Source: Symsagittifera roscoffensis
Taxonomy: Eukaryota; Xenacoelomorpha; Acoela; Convolutidae
Direction: 5' to 3'
NCBI RefSeq assembly: GCF_963678635.1
Contig: NC_087066.1
Location: 392,201 to 456,200 of the forward strand
Length of the DNA stretch: 64,000 nucleotides
Below the pieces are notes generated by a model that saw only the letters and a list, made by a program, of their open reading frames with translations, was not told the origin of the DNA and did not search any database. The translations under genes and the position numbers were made by a program. Of this stretch, positions 1 to 13,800 are shown in pieces (within the stretch, counting starts at the first letter, position 1; each line of letters starts with the position of its first letter).

Positions 1-59
1 TTTTCTTGATTTTCAGATTAAACCATGGGTGGTTGTTTTTATTCTTTCTTCGGATTTTT

Positions 60-275
60 TTAAGCAATACTTTGAAAATTCATCAATCAAGATTTGGGTC
101 ATTTCAATGATGTAAAGGTCAGGATCGTCATCATTAATTTTGTTCAATCGAAGATAGGGTCCTATAGTGAATTGTGACAGTTAGGATAATCAATTTGGTC
201 AACCTTAAGAAAGATCGATTAAATTTCGAAACATTTTGAAAATCCAATCCCTCGAGAAAGTCCTAGATCCTCCCT
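60..275. repeat. MITE-like interspersed repeat, partial copy (3' half)
   Basis: This stretch resembles the second half of the repeat at 4995-5430. Both share a block reading roughly TATAGTG, AATCAATTTGGTC, then CTCGAGAAA and CTAGATCC in the same order. The copy is diverged and its left end is not clear. No coding potential was seen between 1 and 1020 apart from short chance frames. Confidence 0.5.
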
Positions 276-809
276 TCGACTCGGTTATCGAAAAACACGG
301 GTGAATTTTCGTTCAACAAGCGGTGGATAAAAAAACAGCGGCTTCTTCTTTGGAGCATCTGAGAAATAATTTTCTTGATTCTTTGAAATAATTCGGAAGA
401 ATGGATGGTAATCGTCAGCGTAAGAGATGAGGCGAACTCTTTCTAGGCAATTAACTGATATTCACTGGAAATTGGGTTGATGAGCCTCTCTTACATTATA
501 CTTACTGGGCAAAGAAGTGACATGGACTTGTATGACGTTGACAGCCTTAAATCCTGGAGGACTGCCATATGGATTTCTTTTTCCGTTAAAAAAAGCTGCA
601 ACTTTCGTGCTTTCCCCGAGATTTCGCCACAATTCAATTTCAAGACTTTTAAAAGCCTTTGGCTGGTGTTTGAGAACAAGAATTGCCCAGATGGGTTGGT
701 TGGATAGCTGAAAATTGGGGTGACTCTAGGGGCAGTCTGTGGATGGGAGTTTCAGCACAAGATAGTCAAGCTCTGGATCACCAGTGGATTAAGGGAGACG
801 GAGACGGGG

Positions 810-1020
810 GCGGACGCGCCTACCCCCTCAGGGATTCGACCTGCTGCCGACCAAAAGGGTCCCTCTTTGTACTATTTGGAGATTTAAAATGTGGGCGGAC
901 GGATCCTGAATCTTTTTAACGTCGGCGCAGAAAATTTGGTCAAAAAATGGTATTTTAGTGATTTGTTAGAGCAATTTGGTTGACTCAAAACAAAAAAGTC
1001 AAAAAAATGTCTTGAAAATT
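810..1020. repeat. MITE-like interspersed repeat, partial copy (5' half)
   Basis: It shares the block CCCCTCAGGGATTCGACC, GACC-AAAGGGTCCC and CTTTGTAC with the repeats at 4995-5430 and 11992-12372, followed by a diverged AT-rich part. It is probably a decayed copy of the same non-autonomous family. Nothing else is recognisable between 275 and 810. Confidence 0.5.
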
Positions 1021-1350
1021 GAAGCAATATTTCAAGTCTTCCCAGCCACATAGGTGGCACCACGCTTGCTTGCGCTGGCGTTCTTTTGGAACAAGGAACT
1101 TGACCGCGACGCCGATTTGAAACTAATCAAACTTAAGGAAATAGGATTCTTAATTGCTTGATCTTTGATCAATTTTTCACATTTCAGAGGGAGATGAAAT
1201 TTGGAAGCAGTAAATAGAAGGCTACTGTGAAGTTGTCGGGATTGATTGCGTGGAAAATGGAACTTGAGAAGAAGGTGGCGAAGATGAATTGAGAGTGTCG
1301 GGTGGTCCTCAAGCAGCTGGAGTTGGTTGATGCAAACCCTGATCCTGTGG

Positions 1351-2207
1351 TTAAGAAAAGGAGTAGAGCACATCGTTATAGAAAATTTCGGAAAGATGCG
1401 TTAGGAAGAAGGATGAAGAAGAGTTGGATGACTGACCATTGTTTTTGAACTTTGTTTTTGATCTGTTTGTTTCTAGAATGTATTGTTTTAATCTCTCATC
1501 GTCTTTCAACGGTAATTTCTGAAATCTTAAAATCGGTCGTGTACCAAGCTTCCAATTCCCTTTTTTTACTTGCACTACCCTCACTGGACTATCATTTCCT
1601 GCATATACATTTTCCACGATTCCAAGTGGCCATGATAAAAAGGGGTTATCATCATCAGTTATGTATACAAGATCTCCTTTTTCAGTTTTGTTTTTGTACA
1701 CGGTTCTTATGACTTGAATATTCAAGAGTCTATTTCCCAGATATCTGCAATCAGTTTGTGCAGGTAGTTGAATCGTTTTAACGGACATTTTTCATCTTCA
1801 GTATGCTCATCAATAGTAGGATCAGCAACAATGGGCAACTGACTTGACTTGAAGCCATTTTGAAGCATTGATGGAGTGAGTGGCACAAGGTCTTTGGCAT
1901 CATCCGAGATCGTTGTGATCAGTCTTGATTTGAGTTTAGCATCTATCTGACAGAGCACTGTGTACATAACAATTTTAATTTTTACTCCATTGCCTGCTGT
2001 CTCGTGATAGAGTACTTTCATTGACTTAAAAGCAGCTTCCCATAGCCCTTCGAAGCTTCGAGCTGTTGCAGGTATAGTAGTCCAATTGATACCTAAGTCT
2101 CGATCATGACCAGGGAGGCTGTTTATCTTGTGTCTATCTTGTAGAAGTCTCTTCGCTTGAATCAGCTCGAGACGTTTGCAGGCTTGACAAGGTTTGCGGT
2201 ACCTCAA
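1351..2207 (-). pseudogene. BEL/Pao integrase end and DUF5641 domain
   Basis: Two overlapping frames (1722-2207, then 1351-1788) carry the end of a Pao-type integrase catalytic domain followed by the small C-terminal DUF5641 domain. GLWEAAFKSMK, TVLCQIDAKLKSR and LTPSMLQNGF are the recognisable integrase stretches; LVYITDDDNP, LGIVENVYAG and VRVVQVKKG mark DUF5641. The change of frame near 1.75 kb shows that the gene is broken. The catalytic D,D residues upstream are not seen. Confidence 0.8.
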
Positions 2208-3730
2208 GACATGTCTATAGCCTTAACTTAGTCCAATTTATCCATACACTGCTACTGGATCAATCAGAAACTGGAAGCAATTGAGCCCAAGAGTTTTGAC
2301 ACTGTTGTCATTTTCTGCTAAGAAAAACTCTGTTTTCATGCAATTTGTCGGGTATATCGTTTATGACAACCTCGCTGTTACTTGCCCACTTCCGATTGTG
2401 CAGGCAGGCTTTGTACAGAGTGTGCGTGAGACTGGTGCATTATGATGGCTTGTTCCTCAGTATCTTCACCACCAACGTAAAAGTCCACGTAGATGGACTC
2501 GCGAATTGCTAGCTTTGTCTGTTCATCTTGTTGTGTCGGCGGTATCTGACAAGAATCGTATGGCAGTATGGCTACTTGAAGCTACAGCATAGATGGCACG
2601 AGTCATCAGGTACTTCTCAATTGATTTCCCTTCTCTTCTCCAGTAGAGCTGATGTTGATTTCTGTCTTTAGGGTATAGTCCTATTTGCCTGTACAAATTG
2701 TGAAGAACCGGAAAAGAATGTTGAAAAGGTCTGGCTGGTTGAAAAGGTCTTAACTACTTTCAAACTGCATGAACTACTTTCAAACTACTTTCAACTGATT
2801 CGTTGAAAACAGCTCTGAGTCCAACTTCCAAACTGCATGATGAGGCATGATGAAGTACTTCCCGACTGGGAGAAATTGATCTGACACAGGTACCTTCTCG
2901 GTATGGCCATGGTCTATCAAGAGCTTCAGTCCCATCGTTTGCAGTTTCCCATGCCTTCTAAGATTCGAGATTCTCGACGAGAAGGAAATGCCACAAATCG
3001 TTTTCCACTGACCTTCCGAGTGCCTTGATGAACTGCGAAGTCTCATTGAAGACTGAGTATAGCCGACGAAGCTGAGACAAATTCTCCGTTCGGACTGCAG
3101 TGAATCCGTGAATTCGTGACAAAAGCTTTCGAGGGATGACTGGATCGTTTTTATATCTCTGCTCTAGCATTTGCAGAGTTGCTATCTCGTAGTTGCTTTC
3201 TGGCGTCTCCAAGCTCAAGATGAGCTTAGTAGTATGGTTCGTCAAGCAAGATACGTCAATTTTTGAACCGGTGACAACTTGTCATTGTCATGGACAGTTG
3301 ATCGAAATTGATCAATGAAGCTTAGACAGGCCGTGAAATCGCCTGCGGCTAGGCAGATTGATCTGCGGCAATCTTGGTGTGATCGTTGTAGGTTCAATCT
3401 GTATAGTTGCAACAGGGTTGATAGGCTGAATTGATGCAGCTATCATTCTCTTTGACGCTTGTAGAGTTTGGCAAGCAGCCTTCTGTGTGTTCTGACATTG
3501 ATCGAATACTTGATCGTATTCTGCATCAAGTATTGACGGTGATAGCGTCAAGCAGCTTGTGATCAACATTTGAGGATTGAGCCGAGCAATGCTCAAACTC
3601 GGTTGTTTCATCGCTCCACTCGTCGTGATTACAATTGAGGGTAGCACAAATGTGGCTAACTTGAGAAATTTGCCGTTGCAAAACTCGCAGACAGTTTCTT
3701 TGAGCTCGTTTAGGCTTCTCCATAGCTGAT
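1351..3730 (-). pseudogene. Decayed BEL/Pao LTR retrotransposon (gag-RT-integrase remnants)
   Basis: Read from right to left, fragments in several frames follow BEL/Pao order. 3312-3723 is gag-like N-terminal sequence. 2958-3245 resembles the DUF1759 gag region of this superfamily. 2780-3046 contains the PHHAVWK...LKVVF start of the reverse transcriptase. About 2440-2530 reads SIYVDFYVGG, a degenerate form of the YVDD catalytic box. 1722-2207 is the integrase core end (FEGLWEAAFKS, LTPSML), and 1351-1788 is the DUF5641-type C-terminal domain (GDLVYI, WPLGIVENVY, RVVQVK). Most of the RT body and RNase H is missing and frames are broken, so it is not functional. No LTRs were found. It lies where further 3' CNOT1 introns would run, but no CNOT1 exon is seen here. 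Confidence 0.82.
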
Positions 3731-4493
3731 GTAGTTTGACTTTCTGTAGTATGCTCAGCCAGTGTGCTTAGTTTCCTTAGGTTATGGGGCGGACCAGAAT
3801 TTATACTTTGCGATAGCTGGAAAGCGACTGTACGGTAATAAAATTGAATTAAGGATGATTTAGTTCCTATAAATTGCGGGCAAATTAAATGAATAAATTA
3901 TGGCAAAATTAACATCCGTTTTCAATTGAGTTTATATGCAAACGAAATATCTTGCCATTTAAAACATGCTGTGTTTAATCCAACATTATTACATTGTGCT
4001 TTGTCAAAGCACATGCTATGAAAAAGCTGTGAAGGTGACCCAAAAGTGGCATCAGGATTTAATCTACACCAATATTTGCGACTTCGGTTGAAAAAAAAAG
4101 AGTTCATACTATAACACAAGCTTTGCTTGTTTAAAAATGAGAACACTTCAAAAAAAATTGCTTAAAGCAGGTGAAAATGGAAGTTTTCAGCAATAAGTCT
4201 TATGTAGTACGCAGACAAACGATAGTCCGACATTTGAAAACTTTTTTAAAACAGTTTCAAGTTAAAAAAAAAAACGCTCTAGACCGTACTTGAAAAATTT
4301 GTTTATTGAGGGGAAGATACGAACTCTAGACAACCTCAAAACTCAGTTATATTTTATCAGCACTGTACATGTGAATTCATCAAGAAAAGACTGTTAAATG
4401 AAAGAAGGATGTTAGAAGAAAAACGTCTACTCCCTGATTACAGGCCCTCTCTCTTCAAGTTTACAGACAAATGGGTGTTAGAATAAGTTTTAC

Positions 4494-4815
4494 TGACGTC
4501 TTTGAGGTGCTGAGAGAAGCTGTCGAAGCAGGGCAGTGCAGCCAGTCGGGCGCAGAAGTGTGGGTGAAGGTGAAGAGAGGGGCTGAGTCGGTCGAGAGAA
4601 GTGAGGGCGAACAGGAACATGTTTTTGTGGTCTGCTTTGTCCTTCAGGGTGTCCAGTATGTACTGCAGTGCCACCCGCAGTGCCTCCCCCTCCATCAGCC
4701 CCTCCTGGATCACTCCCCCGAACAGCAGGGCAGTGGTGTGCAACTCCTTGTCCGGATACTGTTCGAAGAACTGGTACTCTTCCAGCAGATTGCGCATCAT
4801 GCACAGGTAGATGTC
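4494..4815 (-). CDS. CNOT1: CNOT1 exon 12 of those visible (TTP-binding-type domain)
   Basis: 107 codons plus one base. The acceptor is CTTATGTAG; the best donor is GTAAAA after GACGTCA. It encodes CMMRNLLEEYQFFEQYPDKE, LLFGGVIQEGL and LRVALQYILDTLKDK, a near-continuous match to human [20 protein letters not shown]. An alternative is read-through to a stop at 4438, but that would truncate the protein. The next exon must lie left of the window or was not recognised. The 4.4 kb upstream intron is filled with repeats. Confidence 0.94.
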
Positions 4816-7800
4816 CTACATAAGCAAGCGAAATGGAGATAGAATGGGCAGTAGAAGAAACGGCACAGTGAACACACCTACTCAAAACTGAACAATCAAA
4901 AGGGTAATGGCTGATAAAGAAACAATTTCCACTATAACATCAGTTGATTGCTGTTCGTTTTTCCTGATTTGGTTACCTAATAGTAGTATAGTTATCCGCC
5001 GGTACTCGAACAAGTGTGGGCAGTAGCGGATTTAGGGGGGACGTCCCCCATCTCAGAGACTTGACCCCCTGCCGACCCAAAGAGTCCCCCTTTGTACGAT
5101 TTTGAGATATCCATTTTTGGCTGCCTGACTTTAAGTTTTTTTCTAAAGGCGCGTTCGGCGCCAATTTATACTAGGTAAAAGGGGGGAGCACGCGCCGAAA
5201 AACGCGGTTTTTAGGTCGAAATTTTCTAAAAAGTGCCTAATAACGCATTTGTTGGCCTTTTTTTGAAAATTTGCCTGCGGTGCATAAATTTTGGTCAAAT
5301 TAGCGTCTTTATAGTGGTCTGCGAGAGCTCAGAAAATCAATTTGGTCGACCTAAAAAAAAATTGATAATTTTTTTTTTGAAAATTCGCCCCTCGAGAAAT
5401 TTCTAGATCCGCGCCTGGGGGTGGGGGTTGTTTTACAGCAGGGCAGGGAACCGTACTGAATGAAAAAAAAACCAAAACCATCTAGTGGTACCGTCGAAAA
5501 TTTTACAGGAAAAAAAAACAACACTGAAATAAGCTTGGAAAGGGTTTTCGGTTTAAAAGATATCCTTAGTCATATGAAAAGAAAGATTCATGTGTGTGTG
5601 TGGTTTTAAAATTGTTATATAAGAGTAAGTGGTAGGGAAATACCAAACCCTATGAGTATGTTGGAACAAGAATTAAACTTGAGCTTTCCAACTGCCTAGT
5701 CAAATAGAGGTACATCTGAATCAACGAAACATGTGTTTGGTGGTGAATATTTGGTGTGAAAACAAAATTGAAGAAAAATGAAATAAAAATTAACACAAAC
5801 TTAAAAACTTCGTTAGCCACGGAAGAAAGTGTGATTTGCGTTACTATAGAAATTGGTATCTGAAAATCAGTTTAGTTAAAAAAAATGGTACGATTTCAAA
5901 AACCAATGGCTACAAAAGCGGAATTGGAGATAATCAATTGAATTAACCTTGGCTTTAAAAAATCGTACACTGAAAACACTGATCGTAATAATTATTTTCT
6001 CACTGCTTGTATTCTATTCTACAACCGAAAAGAAATTACCTATGATATTGCTTTGAACCTCAGACTCTATGGCGGTTTGATAGATAATGACAACTCATCG
6101 CTGAATAATATCTCTCAAAAATCCGGCCTCTTCGAGCAATTCTACACGACGCAGTGGGTTTGCTTTAGTTAGAAACTTATCACGAAGGACGGCCATAATC
6201 AAACTGGTTACTCTGGAAAACAGCAGCTTTTACATTTATCAGAAATAGTGATCTGCTATTACATCAAAACTTGCAAGAAAATGTAACATTTACTGGAATG
6301 TTGAGTGAATGACCATTCGTACTTGTTTTTGAAGGCTTCCTTTATAACAGAAAGCTTTCAATCGGTTAACCAATCAATTGCATGATTACGTCTCAAAAGG
6401 CATAATTCCCAAATGGCATAAAAATGAAAAGTTTCCCAAATGGTATAGTTTTCATACAACAGTTGCATTGAAAAAATCGCGAAAAACTTTGGGTCTTATG
6501 CACAAAACGGCCCAAAATCAATGTTTTCATATGTTGAGTTACAACTTATGCAGCCAAATCTGATTGGCTAATATTAGCCATTCAAATTCAAGCAACTTGT
6601 TCAGGCAATTCAATCAAAACTTCCGAGCAGATAAAAATATTAGCCGAAATTACCAATATGTGAAGCTTCGTCTATAAATAATTTTTCTTCAAGTATTTGG
6701 GGTAATTTAGCCCGGACGAGAAAAATTTCTTTAAATAGATTCAGCAGAAAAAAAAGTTTTTGATTTTGGTTATTCCGGCCAACAATTTTATCTGCTGGAA
6801 ATTTTAATTGAAACGCCGAAAAACTTTGTTTGAGTTTGAGTGTCTGATTAGCGAATCAGATTCAACGGTATTACTTTGAGTTCAAGAAAGATGCAGAAAG
6901 ATTGATTTTTGGGTCGTTTTGTGCATAAGACCCAAACCTTTTTCGTGAACAATGTGAAAAAACTATTCAACTTGTCAATTCAAACGTTGACTGACACTTT
7001 ATCTTGAAAATCTTTTCTGATTTTAAATCAAAAGCGAAAAGCATAAGCTTGCGGTTATTGATAAGCTTCTTGTGGTCAATTTTTCCGACAACTTTGTCAC
7101 TTAGCATTTGTTTCGAAGTAATTAAATCAAAATCTTGCCCACGTTTTCGTTCCTGACAAAATTTTAAATTCGAAATTGATAGAAAACGTTTGATTTATTC
7201 CAGTTGGGATAAGTTTCATTTTTTGCCATATGGTATTTATGCCATTTGGGAAACTACCAATTGCATGATATTGTATGGGAGGATGGCGAATATTCATACA
7301 TCCATGTGAACGAATACTTCAGTTTTGACAGATTTCCTAGACAGGAAACTAGAAAAAACGCATGAAAAAAGGTATCCACGAGTAAAAGATATTCAAGGCA
7401 AGTACCAGACAGTCTGCTCCTATCACTTACCGCAGAGTGATTTGAAAGATCGTTGAGCTTCACAGAAAGGCAGCGCTTTTTACGATTGGTTGAAAAAGGA
7501 GCAACGAAAGCCCAGCCAAGTCAAGACCTACCGCTCTCTAAGATCAATTCTTTGCAGTTGTATCAAACCAGAAAACTAAAGCTGAGTTTCACTAACTAGA
7601 AGAAAAAACTTAAAACTAGAGGACAGAACGTTCAGCAAATTGTTATTGATCGTAGTTTTTCATCATTTCAAAAACATCCAAGAGTTTAGCACTCATAAAA
7701 GATGCCTTCCCAGACTCCAACTAATTCGGAAACAAAAACGGGGAGTTCAGAGGGATCCAGTCAGCAGTGAAACGCCAGCAGCAAAAATAACCTGGTGGAT

Positions 7801-10800
7801 ACTGCAAATATGACAAGACAAATTTCATATTTTTTGAAAAAAACTGATACGGTACCTTCTAATTATGTCTTAAAAAAGCATGATAAATAAGACAATAATC
7901 TGTCTGAAATCCAACGTTATGAAACAAACTTAAATTTCTAACATACAAGAAAAAACAATGTCTAGCCGGGACTCAAACCCCAAATTGCAATGGCGACCAC
8001 GTGCCTCTAGGCGAGTTATGAAGGAACGTGGATATTTCTGAGGTTCAAAACAGAGCCAAAGTTGCACTTCGGAGATGCAAGCAAAAAATGACCGATAACG
8101 CTTCTGGGAAAACTGAATGAGCAAACTTTGAGTCTACATAATTTAAAAAATGAAGACCGCCAATTATGAGTCTACAACTTGCTAAGTGACGCACGCCATC
8201 ATTACACATTAGCAAAACCAGTCAATTTGAAGAAAAAAGAAATTTACCAAATAATATGCCTCAATTTATAGAGCGGACGCATTTTAACTAGTATACCAAA
8301 AAGTTCATTAAAACATGGGACCGTGCCCAGGTTCGAGTCCTCTAATTTGGTTGCGGCTATCCTTCCCTACATCTACGCTACAGATCCATTATACCTTGAC
8401 GCTAAAGTGCTATTTGTAATAACAAAGCCAATCGAAGATTGGAAGAGTAAAGAACGCAAGGAAACTGAAAAAAAACTGACTTGTTTTTTTTTTCAAAAAC
8501 TATTGAATTTCGAAAAAAGTAAACTGCCTGAAAACTCTTTGAATTTGTAGAACAATTTGTCATAGACATTTTAATAAAACTAACCCAATTTGAGAAAACT
8601 GGATCAATAGGCAAAACTATTATTTCGCTGGGAAATCTGATAATTCATTTCCATTTTCGAAATGAGAAGTCGATCCCGTTTTTCGTAACCTTTACACTTT
8701 TGCTGTTGAGTAGTGGAGTTTACCTTCTTTTTAAAAAAAGGAAATGCACTGAACTTGAAAAAAAATCACACGTCAAACCGCGAAAAATCAAAATTGAGCG
8801 GGAACAAATTAAAACTTTTACCCGAAAAAAAAACAAAAAAAATCAGCAAGCCCTATATAAGAGTACTCACTACGTTCATTACTCTTAATAATAGTCTGTG
8901 TTAATATTCTTAGCATTGGCTGTACTTAATAGCTGGTTATTGATCTTATGCACATACTGCAATAAAAAACATTTCAAAATGAACACTAATATTTGCTACT
9001 GAGTTTGGAAAAAAAGAGCGTTCATACTATCGCACAAGCTTTGGTTTTGTAATAATAAAGCAACTAAGAAAAAAAAGTAAGATTTGTGAGAATAGTTGTT
9101 TACAGGAAAACTATTGTTTACAGGAGCCACAATTGACTTTTCGACCGTAACCGTACGTGCAGTTTTCGTTTACGCACGGTACCGCACCCTGCTGTAACCC
9201 CCACCCCTCCCCCTATTGCAGTACTGGCGGACTGGTTCTCTCAACTCGATCGCGCCTTCACCTTGTCTCGGGGCAGTGAGGAGTTCTTGTAGTTCTTCAG
9301 TAGTTCCAGCACTTGGTTTATGTGGGGTAGAGGATTGGACTGGCTGTAGATACGCATGAAGTAATTATTAGTCTCCGTCTCTATTTCCCCAGAGAACTCG
9401 CGCTGCTTCAGCACAGATCCACCCACATCGCCCGCAGCAGATGTAGTGGGGGAGGGTGCATTTGCCAGAGTGAGTCCACTGCCTGTACCCAAGCTCAGTG
9501 CGGATGTGAACGGTGGTTGCTGTTGTTGGGATGCCATGAAGTCTCCGCCGGAGGCCACCGAAGCGGATGAACTCAGTCCAGGTTTAATGGAATGGACTGC
9601 TGCTGCCGATGATGAAAGTTTAGATGACCCATATGGTCCTACACTCAAATCTAAGACACGCAAAACAAACAATTATCGCCACAGAAAAGGGCAGCTTTTT
9701 CAAACTTGGCCCAATAAGATTTTCAAATGACTCTTAGCTCAAATTAATTCAGAAACTCTGCTCGTTGAGATTGACACTCGAGCATATAACAATAAATTAG
9801 GCTCTGTCATTTTTTTCCACATAGTGTGACATTGGTTGGCAGCTTTTTAAAATCTAGTAAGAGCCGATAAATGCACTCGCTTAGTTTTGTTTTGCGTAAT
9901 CTAACACGCAGCATCTGAGCGGAGCTTACTGTGTAAATGAGAGAGTGCTGCAACTGCTGATCCACCCACATCCTTCTGATTGCCCATACCCCCCACAGTG
10001 TGATGTTGTAGAGGGGGGTTGGAGGAGTGGAGAGGGCCCATGGACTGGGAGGAGGATTGTCCATATATGGGACTCCCTGTGCCCCTCACGGCCATGCCTG
10101 TTCCCAGTGGGTTACTGCTGTTGTTGCTCACTGCAGAGGCTGTTGCAGGGGCGAAGTTGGGCTGCTGCTGCTGGTGGAGATGGTGGTGGTGGAGGGGCGG
10201 ATGCGGAGGAGGGTGGGGAGGGGGGACAATGAGTCTGCCAGTGCTGAACCACTGCTGCAGTGGCTTCACTCTCTTCGCCAGATCCTCCACCGCCTTCTGC
10301 GTCTGTGCCGAGTAGTGGGACACAGTCTCAAACAGGAGGCGGGTGGCGTTGATGATGTGTTTGAGTTTGTGCAGGTGTGCTTTCGGCAGTTCAGCCCCTG
10401 CCACGTAGAGAGACACTCTCTCGTCAATGAACGCAATCAACTCCATCACAAACTGCTCCTGCACAAACACACTTTCACACACATACACACACAGAGAGCT
10501 TAACTGAGTGGGAAGATAGTGACGAGTAGACCCTTTAGTGCCTGAGGCGGCATAGAATACACTTGGCAGAAAACTGCAAAGCAAGTCTATCTGAGTTTAT
10601 ATCGCCGCCAGCATCCGTTTTCAGTTCAATTACAATTAAATGTCTCAGTGAACAGTATAAGAATCAATTGCAGAATGGAGATGATTAGACGCGTAACTTA
10701 AGAGGCTAACTCTATAGGAATACGCGAACAATCTGCGTTGTTTAAAATCTGCGATGAAGTTAAAAGTTTAGTGAGACAGGCGGTTCACTTGGGTATGGTC

Positions 10801-13800
10801 TGACCTTGTGTGTTGCAATGCGGTCGCTCAGATACTTCTCCAGGTTGAAGTAGTCTCTGTTAGCTCCGTGCATCACCACTTCCAGGCCAAATGCCACTGG
10901 ACCAGTGTTGGCAGCTGCCTGCACAGCCTAACAGAAGCGACCAGATACACAGTTACTTGATACCAAATACTCATATCTCAAACTACATCAAAGGCACATC
11001 ATTTCAACGAAGGATACTTCCCGAGGGAACTGAAGCTGGAAGAATCCAGAAAATATCTAGGCTTCAGTAAATATTCATTAGCTAAAGCGAGTAAATGGAA
11101 ACGTTTACCTTTTTTTAATTAGGCTCCAAAAACAAGGGTATATTTTGTGATCTTTGCTCACACAATAACTGGACACCTGTGTTTACCTTGTGTCCCAGAT
11201 TGTGCAAGCCCTCGAGCAGTTTGTGGATGCGGGCGGCGTCCAGAGGCCTGGCCATGTAGTAGGAGGAGAAGAGAGCGAGGATGGGTTGCTGGAATGCCGG
11301 TGCCTGGAAGTGGTATGCCCAGTGCAGCACAGCACCAGCACTGGGACTGCTGTCCAGGAACATAGTCACCAGAGTGGAAAACAGAATGTCTTTCACCGGA
11401 GAAGAGCCAGCAGAGGAGGACGAGACTCCCACACTGGCATCGTCAACCTAATCAACATTCGACATAAGAAACGACTACCGATACTCAATTATGACGAATA
11501 TTCTCAGCAAGCGACAACATGCAAGATGTTTGATCGCTACGTCAAATTAACCGAGATGAGACAATTTACGTTAATCTTTTCGGGACTTCCAAATTGAGTT
11601 AACATTTATTAAACACAGAGGCGAAGTTGCACTTCGCATACACAAGCAAAAATATGACCGGTAACTCTGCTGGGTAAAACTGAATGAGTAAGACTTTGAG
11701 TCTACAAAATTTCTTAAGAGACGTACGCCAATTACGAGTCTATATAAGTGCTAACTGACGCAAGCCAATTATGACGCATTAGCAGCACCAATTTGAAAAA
11801 AAGGAATTTACCAAGTAACATGCCTCAATTTATAGATCAGACACATTTTAACTAGTATACGAAAAATTTCATTAAAAACATCCGACCCTACCCACATTCA
11901 AACCCTCTTATTTTGTTGCGGGTCTTCTTCCCTAGCTCTACGCTACAGATCCACGATGATTTGCAGCTTCTTGTAATATAATAGTCTGTGTCAGGCGCGG
12001 ATCTAGGAGATTCTCGAAGGGGGGATTTTCAAAAAGAAAAAACTTTTGTGGACCTTGAGCTCTGATTGATCAAATCACTATAAATACCCTAATTTGACGG
12101 CGTTTTTTAGGCACTTTTCGGAAAATCGCGACTTTTTGAGCTCTGATTGATCAAATCACTATAAATACCCTAATTTGACGGCGTTTTTTAGGCACTTTTC
12201 GGAAAATCGCGACTTTTTCGGTACGCCCCCCATCAAAACTAATGTATATTGGTGCCAAAGGCGCCTTTAAAAAATTTTTAGGGTCAGTCGGCCAAAAATG
12301 GATATCTCAAAATAAAACAAAGGGTTGACCCTTTGGGTCGACAGGGCCAAATCCCTGAGGGGATTCGACCCTCTCAAAATGAACACATTTTGTCGCAACA
12401 ATATTTGCGACTTAGGTTGGAAAAAAGAGGGGTCATACTATCACACAAACTTTGCTTGTAAAATGTTTAACCCACGAATAGGAAAAAAAAGAATCTGATC
12501 TTGTTCTGGATGAGGAACTCGCATTTAGGAATTTGACCGCTTAACGCTACGAAGTGTCGCATATTTCCCATTGCCCTCCAACCAATCCTCATGCATAAAT
12601 GTGGAAAAAGCGCGACATGTGAACGGGGAAAGGACAGATGAGTCGTGAACGACGTCTGCTTACATGTAGGAGGGTGAAGAAAAGTACGTCTGGACAGTTC
12701 TTGACAGGGTAGTTGAAGAGAGAGCGAACAGAGTCGAACAGTTTGGAGTTTGAGGCCGCAAGTGGGGAGCCAGCACGCAACAGACACGCCAGCAGATCCA
12801 CACACTTCCTAAACACACACGCACTTACTCAGTCAGCCACTCCTGTTAACCAACACCAACCAGTTCCAATTGGGCAGGATTAATCCACGCATTAATATTA
12901 CCAGGTGGCGATGGGTGGCTTAGCAATCTGGTTCTCATCGAACAGCTTGCTCTCCGCGGTGCTCAACAGTTTGGCTGGAAATAGTCCGAAGCTGAACGAG
13001 TCCGTGGCCCTGGGATCGTAGCTCTGGATTAAGGCCTCGATCCACGACAGCTGGAATTGAACATTGACTGCATTATTTACTGCATTTAACAGCACTACAT
13101 GTTTCCTTTAAACTGGTAGTAGAACAGAACATCTCTCCTTGCGACTCACCTGTCCCCTAATATTTGACCATTGAGACAACAAGAAGTCGATGGGGAAGTT
13201 AGTCCAGTTGTCAGCCGCAGAGCCCATGTTCATAGCCTCCATGGCGCCCATCACAATAGCCAGTGACTCTGGCCCTCTCACAAGGAACTGATCGTTATCC
13301 AGTTGTTTGACCACCTGAGCCCAGTTCACTGTCTTCACGACGCCTTTCACAGCCGCCACAAACACACGTGGATTCCAGCCTGCAGCCGAACAAGTGGCCT
13401 TGGACGCATCCAGTCCCTGTTCCAAACTGGAGTTGGACCAGCCAGAGCTGGCCAGCGACTGCAGTTGGACATCGTTGGCCACATTGATGGCCATGGAGAG
13501 GTTGGTCATGCGTGTGATGACCAGAGCCACCTGGTAGTCGGACACTCTGTGCACTCCGAACTCCTGCAACACCTTGATGACGTCATCGCCACTGTGCAGA
13601 GAAGTCGGGCCCAAGTTCTCGATCACACTGGCCAAACTCATCTCAGCCTAGACGAGAGACGCAACGATTTACACACGCACGACAATACACACATCAATAG
13701 AGCAACCCGCGATTGGGGCCAGCTTACCATAGTTGCTGTGTTGGCAGACAACACAGTGTCCAGAGAAGTGCCCTCTTTGTCGTACAGGGCAGGTGCCAGT

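Noticed and set aside
8300-8360. tRNA gene
   Set aside because: Only a B box is present; no cloverleaf could be folded and the sequence belongs to a repeat with a decayed counterpart.
10027-10503. Plus-strand frame of 158 codons opposite CNOT1 exon 10
   Set aside because: Antisense to a well-supported exon and produced by its low-complexity His/Pro-rich sequence.
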